Positions 17,181-27,812 of a stretch of 64,000 nt of DNA are shown here, piece after piece. Position numbers and translations under genes: made by a program. The stretch's first letter is position 1, and each line of letters opens with the position of its first letter. The DNA is from Roseateles hydrophilus (GTDB lineage Bacteria > Pseudomonadota > Gammaproteobacteria > Burkholderiales > Burkholderiaceae_C). The stretch lies in NCBI RefSeq assembly GCF_026712245.1, contig NZ_JAPPUY010000002.1, positions 806,001 to 870,000 of the forward strand, given 5' to 3'. A model generated the notes under the pieces. It did no database searches, was not told where the DNA came from, and saw only the letters and a list, made by a program, of their open reading frames with translations.

Positions 17181-18530
17181 TCACAGCTCGCCGTAGCTGT
17201 GCAGGCCGGACAGGAACATGTTGACGCCCAGGAAGGCGAAGGTCGTCACCAGCAGGCCCACCAGCGACCACCAGGCCGACACCGCGCCGCGCAGCCCCTT
17301 CATCAGCCGCATGTGCAGCCAGGCGGCGTAGTTCAGCCAGACGATGAGGGCCCAGGTCTCCTTCGGGTCCCAGCTCCAGTAGCCGCCCCAGGCCTCAGCG
17401 GCCCAGAAGGCGCCCAGGATGGTGGCGATGGTGAAGAACGCGAAGCCCAACGCGATGGCCTTGTACATGAGGTCGTCGAGCTGGGGCAGGTCCGGCAGGC
17501 GCGCGCTCAGCGGCCGGCGCGCAGCGATGCACAGGCCCAGGAACGCCATGACGCCCGCGATCTTGCGGGCCCAGCTGACCAGGCCCGTGGCGGTCTCGGC
17601 CGACACGCTGCCGAAGGCCCACACCGCGCCGATCAGCGCCAGGATCAGCCCCGGCACGCCGATCAGGCCCAGCAGCAGCGAGCGCGTGGTGGCCGTCTTC
17701 AGCAGATAGGCCAGCGCCACCATCGCGGCCAGCGCGAACGCGCCATAGCCGACGAAGTTGGCCGGCACGTGGATCTTCATCCACCAGCTCTGCAGCGCCG
17801 GCACCAGCGGCTGGATCTCATGTGCGCCGCGCGACACGGTGTACCAGAGCAGGAAGGCCACGGCCGCGCTGACCACCAGCATCACGTAGGCGCCCAGCGA
17901 GCGCGTCGCGAAGCGCTGCTCGTAGTACAGGTGGAACAGTGCCGTCATCCAGCAGAACAGCACGAACACCTCGTAGAGGTTGCTGACCGGGATGTGGCCG
18001 ATATCGGGCGCAATCTGGTGGCTCTCGAACCAGCGCACCAGCGTGCCCACCAGCGCCATGAACACGCCGCCCCAGGCCAGCTTGGAGCCCACGACCTCGG
18101 CCACGCTGTCGCGGCCCGCGCCGGTGAAGAAGCCGCCCCAATAGAACAGCATGCTCATGACGAACAGCAGGCTCATCCACAGGATGGCGCTCTGGCTGGA
18201 CAGCATGTACTTCAGCAGGAAGACCTGCTCGGCCGCGGCCAGGTCGGCGCCGAAGGCATCCGGCTGGCGGGCGTACAGGCCAATCGCCAGCAGCGCGGCC
18301 GCGCCGGTGGCCAGGCTCAACAGGCGCAGCGGCTTCCAGAACCAGCCCAGCGCGATCAGCGAGGGCATCGAGCAGGCGAGGATGGCCTGCTCGTAGACAT
18401 CCATGCTGGCGTGGTAGCGCTGGAAGGCGTAGCCGCCGCCCAGCAGCACAAGGGCGGCGAAGACCCAGTCCAGCGCGTCGCGGCGCTGCAGCGCATGGCG
18501 GCGCGGCAGGTCGAAGGTGGTGGTGTTCAT
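17181..18530 (-). CDS. ccsB: Cytochrome c biogenesis protein CcsB (CcsA/ResC type)
   Basis: A 449-residue polytopic membrane protein of System II cytochrome c maturation. With ResB it carries haem across the inner membrane and ligates it to CXXCH motifs of apocytochromes in the periplasm. The tryptophan-rich WWD signature is present (WGGYWSWDPKETWALIVWL, about residue 380), with conserved histidines in transmembrane segments on both sides (for example in SHQIAPDIGHIPVSN). The ATG at 18530 overlaps the stop of a short repeat-derived frame (ATGA) that fills the gap from resB. The order cytochrome c4, ResB, CcsB on one strand suggests one functional unit. Confidence 0.93.
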   Translation of the reverse strand: MNTTTFDLPRRHALQRRDALDWVFAALVLLGGGYAFQRYHASMDVYEQAILACSMPSLIALGWFWKPLRLLSLATGAAALLAIGLYARQPDAFGADLAAAEQVFLLKYMLSSQSAILWMSLLFVMSMLFYWGGFFTGAGRDSVAEVVGSKLAWGGVFMALVGTLVRWFESHQIAPDIGHIPVSNLYEVFVLFCWMTALFHLYYEQRFATRSLGAYVMLVVSAAVAFLLWYTVSRGAHEIQPLVPALQSWWMKIHVPANFVGYGAFALAAMVALAYLLKTATTRSLLLGLIGVPGLILALIGAVWAFGSVSAETATGLVSWARKIAGVMAFLGLCIAARRPLSARLPDLPQLDDLMYKAIALGFAFFTIATILGAFWAAEAWGGYWSWDPKETWALIVWLNYAAWLHMRLMKGLRGAVSAWWSLVGLLVTTFAFLGVNMFLSGLHSYGEL

Positions 18531-18592
18531 GCGGCCTCCCAGCGTGCCGCCGCGAGGGAGGCTGTGAGCGAAGCGGGCGTGGGGGCGTTCAT
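18527..18592 (-). CDS. Possible 21-residue linker peptide frame between resB and ccsB
   Basis: An ATG at 18592 overlaps the resB stop as ATGA, and its own TGA overlaps the ccsB ATG as ATGA, so the frame exactly bridges the two genes. It reads MNAPTPASLTAS and ends in ARWEAA, with no family resemblance. The DNA is a copy of the dispersed repeat described under 47964-48036. It may serve only to carry ribosomes from resB to ccsB rather than to encode a functional peptide. Confidence 0.3.
   Translation of the reverse strand: MNAPTPASLTASLAAARWEAA
18547..18592 (-). repeat. Dispersed repeat, copy C (5' half)
   Basis: Read on the minus strand, about 45 bases from ATGAACGCCCCCACGC through CGCTTCGCTCAC match the first half of the element upstream of lpxC (from the ATG at 47956) with few differences. 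The second half present in copies A and B is missing. Confidence 0.55.
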
Positions 18593-20673
18593 GACTTCTC
18601 CTTGAGCAGGACAGCTTTCAGCTGCGCGAAGAGGGTGGCGTTGTCGGGCGATTCGCGGGTGCTGGACATGGCCATGCGCACCTGTGAGCAGGCAGTGTCG
18701 GCGCTGGGCGCGATCCACACCCACAGCCGGCGCTCCTTCACATAGAGCATGGCGAAGACGCCGATGATCAGCAACACGGCGCCCAGATAGACCAGCTTCT
18801 GCCCAGGGGCTCGTGCCACCTGGAATACGCTGGCCTGCACCTGCTCGAAGCTGTCCAGCTGCACCAGCATGGGCGCGGGGTAGTAGAGGCTGTCGGACAG
18901 CGACAGCACCGCCTGCGTCATGAAGGCCTGGGTGGCCTCGTTCACCACGGCGGGCGCCAGGCCGTCGCGCGCCCGGGCCAGCTGGTGCAGCTCGAACAGG
19001 CTGCCGTTGAGGATGCGCAGCAGTACTTCCGACACGCGCGTGCGCTCGGCCTCGGGCACGTCGCGCTCGATGAACTGCGACAGCGCCGGCAGGCCGCCCT
19101 TGGTGTCGTCGCCGTTGGACGCCGTGGTGCCCGCGCCAGAGAACAGCGTCAGCGCGCGCTGCGCCGTGGTCTGCAGCTGCTCCTGCATCTTGGGCTGCGT
19201 GGGTGGCGTGGCCGAGCGGGCGTAGGCCCGCGCTGCTGCCTCGCGCAGGCCCGCGTCGCCCAGCGCGTGGCGCAGGCGCAGCCAGCCGTCCAGGCGGTCG
19301 TTCTCGTCCACCGGCATGCGCAGGTAGCGGAAGTTCTCCGACGCCGACTCGCGCACGCCCGACAGGAACACCCGCTGGCCATCCAGCGTCACCGGAACCA
19401 TGTAGTTGTTGAACTCGCGCGCCTGGCCGGCCGCGTCGCGCAGCTTGTAGCTGAAGCTGGGGCCGACGTTCTGCAGCGACTTGTTCTTGTCGCCCTTGGC
19501 GCCGCTGCCCAGGTGCTGGCTCAGGCGCTCGCCCAGGTCCACCTTGCGCACGTCGGCACCGCTGGCGTTGCCGGCATCGTTGCCGGCCATGTTCTCGACG
19601 TTGATGACGCGCAGCCCGTCCAGCTCCAGCGTCAGCTCGCCCACGGCCGTCTTGGTGCCGACGCGGCCGCTCAGCGGGGCCGGCTTGCCACCGTTCAGCG
19701 GCAGCAGCTGCAGCTGGAGCTGGCTGCCGCCGTCCTCGAAGCTGCTCTGGTAGATGGCCAGGCCGTTGTGGATCACCGGCTCGTTGACCTTGACGGTGGC
19801 CTCGCGGCGCGCGCCACCATCGTGGATGACGATGTCGCTGGCGAAGCTCTTGGGCATGCCGGTGTCGTAGTACTCGACGTTGAACTTCTTCAGCTCGATG
19901 TCGAAGGGCAGGTCCTGCAACACGACACCGTTGGGCAGGCTCAGCACGGCGATGCCCTGGCGCTGCTTCTCCGGCACCGACACGTTGCCGCGGAAGCTCG
20001 GGTTGGCCGCCGACAGCCGGTGCTCGGGCTTGATGTCGGCGATGAAGCCGCCGCCGTCGAAGATCTCCTTGCCCTGCAGCCACATGGCCAGCCGCACCAT
20101 GGCGTTGCCGTCCAGCACGCCGCCGATGAGGATGAGCACGATGGCCGAGTGGGCGGCGATGTAGCCCAACTTGTTGGACGCGCCGCGGCGGGCCGCGATC
20201 ATCGTGCCGTGCTCGCGCTGCTGCACGCGCGCCTTCCAGCCCAGCGCGGTCAGTGCGCTGCCGATCTCTGCCAGCGCCATCTGCGGATTGCTGGGCAACT
20301 CGGCGATGGCCTTGTGGTGGTGGGCCTGCAGCGATTGCTCGCGCACGCCTTCCTTGTAGTTCTTCAGATCGGCCAGGATCTTGGGCGTGTTGCGGACCAC
20401 GCACAGCGTGGTGGAGATCACCAGGAAGGCCAGGATCACGAGGAACCACGGCGCGCTGTAGACCGTGTACAGGCCCAGCTTGCCAAACACCTCGGCCCAG
20501 AACGGGCCGAACTGGTTGATGTAGTTGCCCATGGGCTCGCTCTGGCGCAGCACGGTGCCGATGACCGAGGCGATGCAAATGACGCTGAGCAGCGCGATCG
20601 CAAAGCGCATGGAGGCGAGCAGGTCCAGCAGTTCGCGGGCCAGCGACGGGCGGGAGGAGGAGGCGGACGACAT
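18589..20673 (-). CDS. resB: ResB/Ccs1 cytochrome c biogenesis protein
   Basis: A 694-residue ResB-family protein. Three N-terminal transmembrane segments (about residues 20-40, 75-95 and 165-185) precede a large periplasmic domain and a C-terminal membrane helix (KLVYLGAVLLIIGVFAMLYV). It forms the haem export and ligation complex with CcsB in System II. The start at 20673 gives the usual SLARELLDLLASMRFAIALL opening; upstream in-frame sequence overlaps the terminator of the cytochrome c4 gene and is unlikely to be coding. Its gene follows cytochrome c4 and precedes ccsB on the minus strand, a common Burkholderiales arrangement. Confidence 0.92.
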   Translation of the reverse strand: MSSASSSRPSLARELLDLLASMRFAIALLSVICIASVIGTVLRQSEPMGNYINQFGPFWAEVFGKLGLYTVYSAPWFLVILAFLVISTTLCVVRNTPKILADLKNYKEGVREQSLQAHHHKAIAELPSNPQMALAEIGSALTALGWKARVQQREHGTMIAARRGASNKLGYIAAHSAIVLILIGGVLDGNAMVRLAMWLQGKEIFDGGGFIADIKPEHRLSAANPSFRGNVSVPEKQRQGIAVLSLPNGVVLQDLPFDIELKKFNVEYYDTGMPKSFASDIVIHDGGARREATVKVNEPVIHNGLAIYQSSFEDGGSQLQLQLLPLNGGKPAPLSGRVGTKTAVGELTLELDGLRVINVENMAGNDAGNASGADVRKVDLGERLSQHLGSGAKGDKNKSLQNVGPSFSYKLRDAAGQAREFNNYMVPVTLDGQRVFLSGVRESASENFRYLRMPVDENDRLDGWLRLRHALGDAGLREAAARAYARSATPPTQPKMQEQLQTTAQRALTLFSGAGTTASNGDDTKGGLPALSQFIERDVPEAERTRVSEVLLRILNGSLFELHQLARARDGLAPAVVNEATQAFMTQAVLSLSDSLYYPAPMLVQLDSFEQVQASVFQVARAPGQKLVYLGAVLLIIGVFAMLYVKERRLWVWIAPSADTACSQVRMAMSSTRESPDNATLFAQLKAVLLKEKS

Positions 20674-20688
20674 CAGGGGGAGCGGGCG

Positions 20689-20718
20689 AAAAAAAGGCCG
20701 GTGAGGTTCACCGGCCTT
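20689..20718 (-). terminator. Rho-independent terminator after cytochrome c4
   Basis: An 11-base stem (AAGGCCGGTGA with TCACCGGCCTT), a three-base loop and, on the minus strand, a seven-T tail. It lies between the cytochrome c4 stop and the ResB start, so it should reduce read-through into resB and set a high cytochrome-to-biogenesis ratio. Confidence 0.85.
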
Positions 20719-20740
20719 CTTCCAGAGGCTTGGAGTTTGT

Positions 20741-21361
20741 TCAGCGCAAGCCGGCAATGTAGTCCGAGACGGCCTTGATTTCCTTGTCGTTCATCTTGGC
20801 AGCCACACCGGTCATGACGGCATTGTTGGCGCGGGCGCCGCTGCGGAAGGCCACCATCTGGGCTTCCACGTAATCGCCATGCTGGCCGCCCAGGCGCGGG
20901 TATTGGGCCGGCATGCCCGAGCCCGTGGGGCCATGGCAGCCTGCGCAGGCGGGAACGCTGCGGTCGGCAATGCCGCCACGCCAGATCTTCTCGCCCAGCA
21001 CGACGGTGTCCTTGTTCTTCGCGAAGCCGGGCTTGACCGTCTTGCTGGCGTAGAACGCGGCGACGTTGCGCATGTCTTCTTCAGACAGCGGCGTGGCCAT
21101 GCCCTGCATGATGGCGTTCTTGCGCTTGCCGCTCTTGAACTCGGCCAGTTGCTTGGCCAGGTACTCCGGGTGCTGGCCCGCAAGAATGGGGTTGGCGGGC
21201 GAGCCGCGCGAGCCGTCCGCCGTGTGGCAAGCGGCGCAGACCTGGCTGGCGATGGCGCCACCCTTGGCGAGGTCGGGCTTGGCCGGCGCGGCAGGCGCAC
21301 CGCTGGCGAAGGCCGTGGTGGCCAGCAACAGACTCGACAGGACGATGGCGGCAGTCTTCAT
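20741..21361 (-). CDS. Dihaem cytochrome c4
   Basis: A 206-residue periplasmic electron carrier with a signal peptide ending near AFA (about residue 19) and two similar cytochrome domains. The haem motifs are CAACH (about residue 39) and CAGCH (about 138), each followed by the distal Met region (MQGMATPLSEEDM and MTGVAAKMNDKEI). Two class I domains in tandem of this size are typical of c4, which passes electrons to terminal oxidases. It is followed by its own terminator and then by resB-ccsB, which mature such cytochromes. The start gives MKTAAIVLSSLLLATTA. Confidence 0.93.
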   Translation of the reverse strand: MKTAAIVLSSLLLATTAFASGAPAAPAKPDLAKGGAIASQVCAACHTADGSRGSPANPILAGQHPEYLAKQLAEFKSGKRKNAIMQGMATPLSEEDMRNVAAFYASKTVKPGFAKNKDTVVLGEKIWRGGIADRSVPACAGCHGPTGSGMPAQYPRLGGQHGDYVEAQMVAFRSGARANNAVMTGVAAKMNDKEIKAVSDYIAGLR

Positions 21362-21431
21362 GGATTTGTTGGATCTCTAAGGGCGCAACCTTGAAATTTT
21401 ACAATGCTGAATCACTGCGCTTGAGCTGCCC

Positions 21432-22166
21432 ATGACCAACGAAATCCCTGATGCCATTTCCTCGGAACCCGTGACCGAGAAGCTGGCCCTGGCCTGGACG
21501 CACACTGCGCGCTTCCTGACCACGGCCAGTCAACTGGTGCACCTGCCCGCCACCGAACTGCCCGAGATCGCCTTCGTGGGTCGCTCCAACGCCGGCAAAT
21601 CCACCGCGATCAACACCCTGGCGCAGCAGAAGCGCCTGGCCTTTGCGTCCAAGACGCCGGGCCGCACCCAGCACATCAACCTGTTCGAGCTGGGCCCGAA
21701 GGACGCGGCCGACGCGCTGTTCGCGGACCTGCCGGGCTATGGCTACGCGGCCGTCAACAAGTCCGCCAAGCTGCGCTGGCAGAAGGTGATGGCCGACTAC
21801 CTGGCGGTGCGCCGCAGCCTGTCCGGCGTCGTGCTGATGGTGGATTCCCGCCTGGGGCTGACCGATTTGGACAAGCAGCTGCTGGAGTTCGTCGCCGCCC
21901 GCGTGGCCACGGGCGAGATCCGCCTGCTGGTGCTGCTGACCAAGTCCGACAAGCTCAACCGCAAGGAGGCCGACGCCGCGCTGCGGGCCACCAGCGAGTT
22001 CCTGGCCGGCATGACCACCGAGAACTCCGACGTGGCCGTCACGCTGTTCTCTGCGCTCAAGAAGAGCGGTGTGGGCGACGTGGCCCTGGCGCTGCACGAG
22101 TGGACGCACGCCTTGATGCCGGCGCCCGTGGCAGCGCCGTCAGCCGCCGTCCAGGTCGCTGATTAG
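21432..22166 (+). CDS. engB: Ribosome biogenesis GTP-binding protein EngB (YihA/YsxC)
   Basis: A 244-residue TRAFAC GTPase needed for large ribosomal subunit assembly. The G1 loop GRSNAGKST lies at about residue 53, G3 is in DLPGYGYA and G4 is TKSDKLNRKE. It is somewhat longer than the usual 200-220 residues because of an N-terminal extension of about 25 residues. A TACAAT at 21400-21405 is a plausible -10 element, but no clear -35 is seen. It is divergent from cytochrome c4, and its last 27 bases overlap the end of the convergent DUF1631 gene. Confidence 0.95.
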   Translation: MTNEIPDAISSEPVTEKLALAWTHTARFLTTASQLVHLPATELPEIAFVGRSNAGKSTAINTLAQQKRLAFASKTPGRTQHINLFELGPKDAADALFADLPGYGYAAVNKSAKLRWQKVMADYLAVRRSLSGVVLMVDSRLGLTDLDKQLLEFVAARVATGEIRLLVLLTKSDKLNRKEADAALRATSEFLAGMTTENSDVAVTLFSALKKSGVGDVALALHEWTHALMPAPVAAPSAAVQVAD

Positions 22167-24167
22167 TGTGTCCACCGCGCGCTGGACGATGTTGTCTTCG
22201 TCCAGCGCCGTGATGAGGCCGTTGGCCAGCAGCGCCTCCAGTGCGCGGCGCGTCAGCGGCAGGCGCTCGTCGGCCTCGCGGCCGACGAACAGCGTCAGCT
22301 GCCGGTCCTCGCTGAACCACGCCAGTTGCGCTGTGTGCCAGTTGCCCTGGATGAACAGGTGGAACCAGCGGCCGATCTGCAGCTCGTCCATCCAGCGCGC
22401 CACGGCCTGGCGCGCGTCCGGCGCGTCGTTGTAGAGCTGCACCGGCACCGTGGGCAGTTCGCCGCGGTCCACGTCGGCGCTGAGCCAGTGGGAGGGCAGC
22501 TGCGAGTCGCGCTCCTCCATCAGGCGCCGCACGATCTCGTCGGCCGAGGGCGGCGCGGCGCTGGGTGGCGCTGCACGGGGCGGCGCCGGGCGGGGCGCGC
22601 CCTGTTCCAGCGCCGGCAGTCCGCGCAGCAGCCTGGCGTGTTGGGCCATCAGCTCGGCGAAGGCCGGCTCGCGTTGCGCGGGTGCGAGCTGGATGCTGTC
22701 GCAGCCGGCCACCAGGCGCTCGATGAGCACCGGCAGTCGCATGCGCAGCGCTTCGCGGTCGGCCATGTCGCGCGGGGTGACGAGGCTGTCGATGAGCGCG
22801 TCCACCAGTTCCATCGCCGCCAGGGCTTCCTGCGAGTCACGGCCGTGGCGCACCATCGCCGTGACGATGGCGTCCACCCACGCCGTTTGCAGCAGGCGGT
22901 GCATGCGCGGGCCCAGCGGGGCATCGCTGATTTGGTGGTCGATCTGCTCACGCACCAGGTCGCGCCATTGGGTGCGCAGTTGCTCCCGCTCCAGCAGCGC
23001 CAGGGCGTCGGCATTGCGCTCGCTGCTCTGGCGGGCCTGCTGGTCGATGTGGGCGTCCACGCGGCTCAGCACCTGCTGGAACAGCACGGCCGTCGGGGTC
23101 GGCGTGTCCACCAGCAACTGGGCCTCGGCTTCCATGAAGCGCAGAAAGCCCGTGAAGCGGGCGTCGTCGGCACGGTCGAAGGCCATGCCGTGCGCCGCGA
23201 CGCGGTTCAGCAGCGACCAGGTGGGGTGGTCCTGGCGGCGCAGCAGCGAGGCGTCGGTGCGCGCGAGCCGCACGACGGCGATCTGCAGCCGGGCCAGCAG
23301 CGCCTTCAGCGGCGGCAGCAGGCGCGGGTCGGCAAGGATCTGGTCGTACAGCCGGCTGAGCATGTCGGGCCCGGTGGGGCGCACGAAAGGTGCCGGCGCC
23401 TGCGGGTCGCGTGCGGGGGGGGCGCCGAGGCCTTGGGGTCGGGAGTTGAAGGCGTCAACGCGGCGAGACAGCCCGTCCAGTGTGCCGTGTGTCGGCGGGC
23501 GCGTGGCCACACCGTGCGCAGCGGCCAGCCGCTGGTGGGCTTGAGGATCGGTGGCGCCCTGGCCGTGGGACGCGACCATGTCGCTGATGTTGGCGGCCTG
23601 CAGCACGGCCACCGCATGGCTGTACTGCCGGTGCAAGGCGTTGGCCAGCGGCGCGGCCGCCACCCGCATCAACTCGTACTGCGCCTGCGGGCTCAGCGCA
23701 CTGGCGGCCAGGGCGTGATGCAGCGCATGGGCGTAGAGCGCCGGGCGCAGCGGGTTGTCGCGCTCACGGGCGCGGGCGATGCCGCGCAGGGCGGCGTAGA
23801 AGTTGCCGATCTGGTGCAGCTCGGCGCGGCTCAGCTCCTCGGCCGTGCGGGCGATGTGGGCGATGGCCACGTCCTGCAGCGCTTGGTGCTCGTCGACGAG
23901 GCTGAGCGCATCCAGCCCGCCGGACGCGGGCAGCGTGCGTTGCAAGGGGTCTTCACCGCGACGTCCTGCCTGCAGCAGCTCGATGAGCCGGCCTTCGAAG
24001 TCGGCGGCGAAGCGCGCGCGCAGCTTGCGCCAGCCCTCGCGCAGCGGGAAGTGCTGGGGCTGGCGGTCCAGCTCGTCCTGCACCAGGTTCAGCAGCTCGC
24101 GGGCCAGCGGCCCCGCTTCGGTCAGTGCATGGTCGAGCAGGGCGTGGGGGTGCAGGCTGGAGGACAT
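22140..24167 (-). CDS. DUF1631 family protein
   Basis: A 675-residue, mostly helical protein of the DUF1631 family, widespread in beta- and gammaproteobacteria and without an assigned biochemical role that I can state. It shows repeated helical segments, a low-complexity Pro/Ala linker (about residues 535-560) and a C-terminal beta-rich region (GRWFHLFIQGNWHTAQLAWF) typical of the family. There is no signal peptide or membrane segment, so it is likely cytoplasmic. The start gives MSSSLHPHALLDHAL. The 3' end overlaps engB by 27 bases on the opposite strand, which is unusual for two conserved genes. Confidence 0.85.
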   Translation of the reverse strand: MSSSLHPHALLDHALTEAGPLARELLNLVQDELDRQPQHFPLREGWRKLRARFAADFEGRLIELLQAGRRGEDPLQRTLPASGGLDALSLVDEHQALQDVAIAHIARTAEELSRAELHQIGNFYAALRGIARARERDNPLRPALYAHALHHALAASALSPQAQYELMRVAAAPLANALHRQYSHAVAVLQAANISDMVASHGQGATDPQAHQRLAAAHGVATRPPTHGTLDGLSRRVDAFNSRPQGLGAPPARDPQAPAPFVRPTGPDMLSRLYDQILADPRLLPPLKALLARLQIAVVRLARTDASLLRRQDHPTWSLLNRVAAHGMAFDRADDARFTGFLRFMEAEAQLLVDTPTPTAVLFQQVLSRVDAHIDQQARQSSERNADALALLEREQLRTQWRDLVREQIDHQISDAPLGPRMHRLLQTAWVDAIVTAMVRHGRDSQEALAAMELVDALIDSLVTPRDMADREALRMRLPVLIERLVAGCDSIQLAPAQREPAFAELMAQHARLLRGLPALEQGAPRPAPPRAAPPSAAPPSADEIVRRLMEERDSQLPSHWLSADVDRGELPTVPVQLYNDAPDARQAVARWMDELQIGRWFHLFIQGNWHTAQLAWFSEDRQLTLFVGREADERLPLTRRALEALLANGLITALDEDNIVQRAVDTLISDLDGG

Positions 24168-24480
24168 GGAGTGGTAAGACGACGTAACCGGATTATCGGA
24201 GTCGCTATGGGTTTGCCCGGGTGGGAGCCCTTCATTCGCGGCCCCCTGAATCCGAGGTTTGCCGTGCTGTGCCGGCAGCTTTTCACGGTTGACGGGCTTT
24301 CGTCAGGTGGCGTTGGCCGTGTTGTGTGGGTGTCGGTGACGCGTGGGTTGCAGCCCCCTTGGGCTGGGGGGCGCGGGCGGCGTCCTGGGCTGGGGCGCTT
24401 CTTAAAATTTGCGCTGCATTTGGGCCCGCATGGCGGGCTCTTTCGTTGATGGGCGCCGCAGAGGCGCCAGGGAGCAAGAA
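24168..24480. other. Divergent intergenic region, DUF1631 / PEP-CTERM
   Basis: No gene is seen in these 313 bases. They hold a small hairpin (CAGCCC-CCTT-GGGCTG, 24351-24366), a TAAAAT at 24403-24408 that could be a -10 element for the PEP-CTERM gene (no good -35), and GGGAG at 24470-24474 as that gene's ribosome binding site. Promoters for both flanking genes must lie here. Confidence 0.4.
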
Positions 24481-25047
24481 ATGAAATCTGTGATCCGTGC
24501 CGGCGTGCTGGCCCTGTTGTGCGCAGGCGTGGCGCAGGCGGCGACCGTGCGCCTGACCTACGAGGGCATGAGTGATTGGGAAAGCGGCGTTGCCGTGACG
24601 GGCACGGGCTCGTTCCAGACCAAGCCCTCGGTCAATGTGGGCGCGATTGGCCTCAGCGACCTGATCAGCTTCGACTTCACCTTCTCCTTCTCGTACAAGG
24701 GCAAGGTGGACACGTTCCAGTACGACCTGTCGTCGCTGAGCTGCCCGCCGCCCTTCATGGGCTCGGAGTGCGGCTTCTCTGCTGTGCTGTCTGCGACGGG
24801 CGTGGACGCGTTGGAGCTGGCGACCGACACGGTCGACGCCCGGTTCAACTGGGATCAGCGCCTGATCGTCTTCGGGCTGGATGACGCGATCACCGCCAAC
24901 CCGGACATGCCGCCGCTGAGCAGCGGCACCATGACGGCCACGCTCGTGCCTGACGATGGCAACACGGTGCCGGAGCCCGCCGGCCTGGCGCTGGCGGGCC
25001 TGGCGCTTGGTGCCGGCATGTTGGCCTCGCGCCGCCGCGCGCGCTGA
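24481..25047 (+). CDS. PEP-CTERM sorting domain protein
   Basis: A 188-residue exported protein of unknown role. The signal peptide ends at AQA (about residue 20), and the C-terminus has VPEP, a hydrophobic helix (LALAGLALGAGMLA) and a basic RRR end, the PEP-CTERM signal recognised by exosortase in exopolysaccharide-producing Gram-negatives. The middle is beta-rich, with a Cys pair in SCPPPFMGSEC. GGGAGCAAGAA precedes the ATG at 24481. It stands alone with its own terminator; the exosortase gene is not in this window. Confidence 0.85.
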   Translation: MKSVIRAGVLALLCAGVAQAATVRLTYEGMSDWESGVAVTGTGSFQTKPSVNVGAIGLSDLISFDFTFSFSYKGKVDTFQYDLSSLSCPPPFMGSECGFSAVLSATGVDALELATDTVDARFNWDQRLIVFGLDDAITANPDMPPLSSGTMTATLVPDDGNTVPEPAGLALAGLALGAGMLASRRRAR

Positions 25048-25074
25048 TCGCAGGCGCTGCCGCGCGACGAAACC

Positions 25075-25098
25075 AAGCTGCCTGCGGGCAGCTTTTTT
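25075..25098 (+). terminator. Rho-independent terminator after PEP-CTERM gene
   Basis: Eight-base stem AAGCTGCC/GGCAGCTT, a four-base loop and six T residues, 28 bases after the stop. Confidence 0.85.
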
Positions 25099-25170
25099 GT
25101 GCGCGCGTCGGGCGGCCGTGGGCATCAGGCGGCGGCATGATGCAGGCCAGCTTCACTGCCGTGCGCCGCG

Positions 25171-25998
25171 ATGAAAACACCTGTCCTGTTGATGTGCCTG
25201 GCCGCGTCGAGCGCCTGGGCGTCGGAGTCGTCCGCGCGCCGTGACGCACCGCCTTTGTGGGAGCTGGGCCTCGGGGCGGCTGGCGTTTCGCAGCAGGCTT
25301 ATCCGGGCTCCGACCAGCAGGCCCGCCGCGCGCTGGTGCTGCCCTACCTGATCTACCGTGGCAAGGTGTTGCGTGCCGATGGCGACGGCGCCGGCCTGCG
25401 CGCGGTGCGCACCGACGACTTTGAGCTGGATGTGTCGTTCGCCGGCACGCTGAGCTCGGGCTCCGAGACGCTGCGGGCGCGCGAGGGCATGCCGCGGCTG
25501 GGCACGCTGGTGGAGGCCGGCCCGGTGGCGCGCTGGTTCGTCAACGGCCGCGGCGCCGCCGAGCGCCTGGTGCTGGAGCTGCCGGTGCGTGGCGTGTTTG
25601 AGTTGCGCAATCCGGGTCGCCATCGCGGCATGACCTTTGAGCCGCGCCTGGCCTGGCAGCACCGCCCGCAGGCGGATGGCTGGGCCTACGGCGCCAGCGT
25701 CGGTGCCGTGGTGGGCGACCGCCGGCTGGGCTCGACCTTCTATGGCGTGACTGCCGGTGAGGCCCGGCCGGATCGCCCGGCGTTCGACGCGAAGGCAGGC
25801 CTCATCGCGTGGCGCTTGGGTGGCAGCGTCGCGAAGAGCCTGACGCCCGACCTGCGCCTGTACGCCTTCGGCCGCCTGGACAGCCTGGCCGGCGCGGCCA
25901 ACCGCGACAGCGCGCTGGTGCGGCAGACGACGGGCTTCACCTACGGCATCGGCCTGAGCTACACGCTGATGCGCTCGGCCGCCAGCGCCAGCGACTGA
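25171..25998 (+). CDS. MipA/OmpV family outer-membrane protein
   Basis: A 275-residue predicted beta-barrel with a signal peptide (cleavage near AWA, about residue 17). The N-terminal pattern WELGLGAAGVSQQAYPGSDQ is typical of MipA/OmpV proteins, and alternating hydrophobic strands continue to the C-terminus. MipA is described as a scaffold linking a murein transglycosylase and a penicillin-binding protein; other members act as outer-membrane porin-like proteins, so the exact role here is open. It is monocistronic, between the PEP-CTERM terminator and a shared terminator with groL. Confidence 0.85.
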   Translation: MKTPVLLMCLAASSAWASESSARRDAPPLWELGLGAAGVSQQAYPGSDQQARRALVLPYLIYRGKVLRADGDGAGLRAVRTDDFELDVSFAGTLSSGSETLRAREGMPRLGTLVEAGPVARWFVNGRGAAERLVLELPVRGVFELRNPGRHRGMTFEPRLAWQHRPQADGWAYGASVGAVVGDRRLGSTFYGVTAGEARPDRPAFDAKAGLIAWRLGGSVAKSLTPDLRLYAFGRLDSLAGAANRDSALVRQTTGFTYGIGLSYTLMRSAASASD

Positions 25999-26013
25999 GG
26001 CCGCCGCGGGCAT

Positions 26014-26047
26014 GAAAAAAGGGGCTCCCTCGCGGGAGCCCCTCTTG
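26014..26047. terminator. Bidirectional terminator between mipA-like gene and groL
   Basis: Ten-base stem AGGGGCTCCC/GGGAGCCCCT with loop TCGC. On the minus strand it is followed by six T residues, a strong terminator for groL; on the plus strand CTTGTTT follows, a weaker terminator for the MipA-like gene. Confidence 0.85.
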
Positions 26048-26080
26048 TTTGTCAGCGACGGGTGGGTCGCCGGCGTGGAC

Positions 26081-27757
<1,677 letters not shown>

Positions 27758-27812
27758 TCAGAGACAATTTCTCTGAGTCGTTGGGGCCGCTTGCGCGCGC
27801 CCCGGAAGGCCA

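Noticed and set aside
24168..24480. Sigma-54 type promoter before the PEP-CTERM gene
   Set aside because: GG and TTG elements are present, but not at the -24/-12 spacing.
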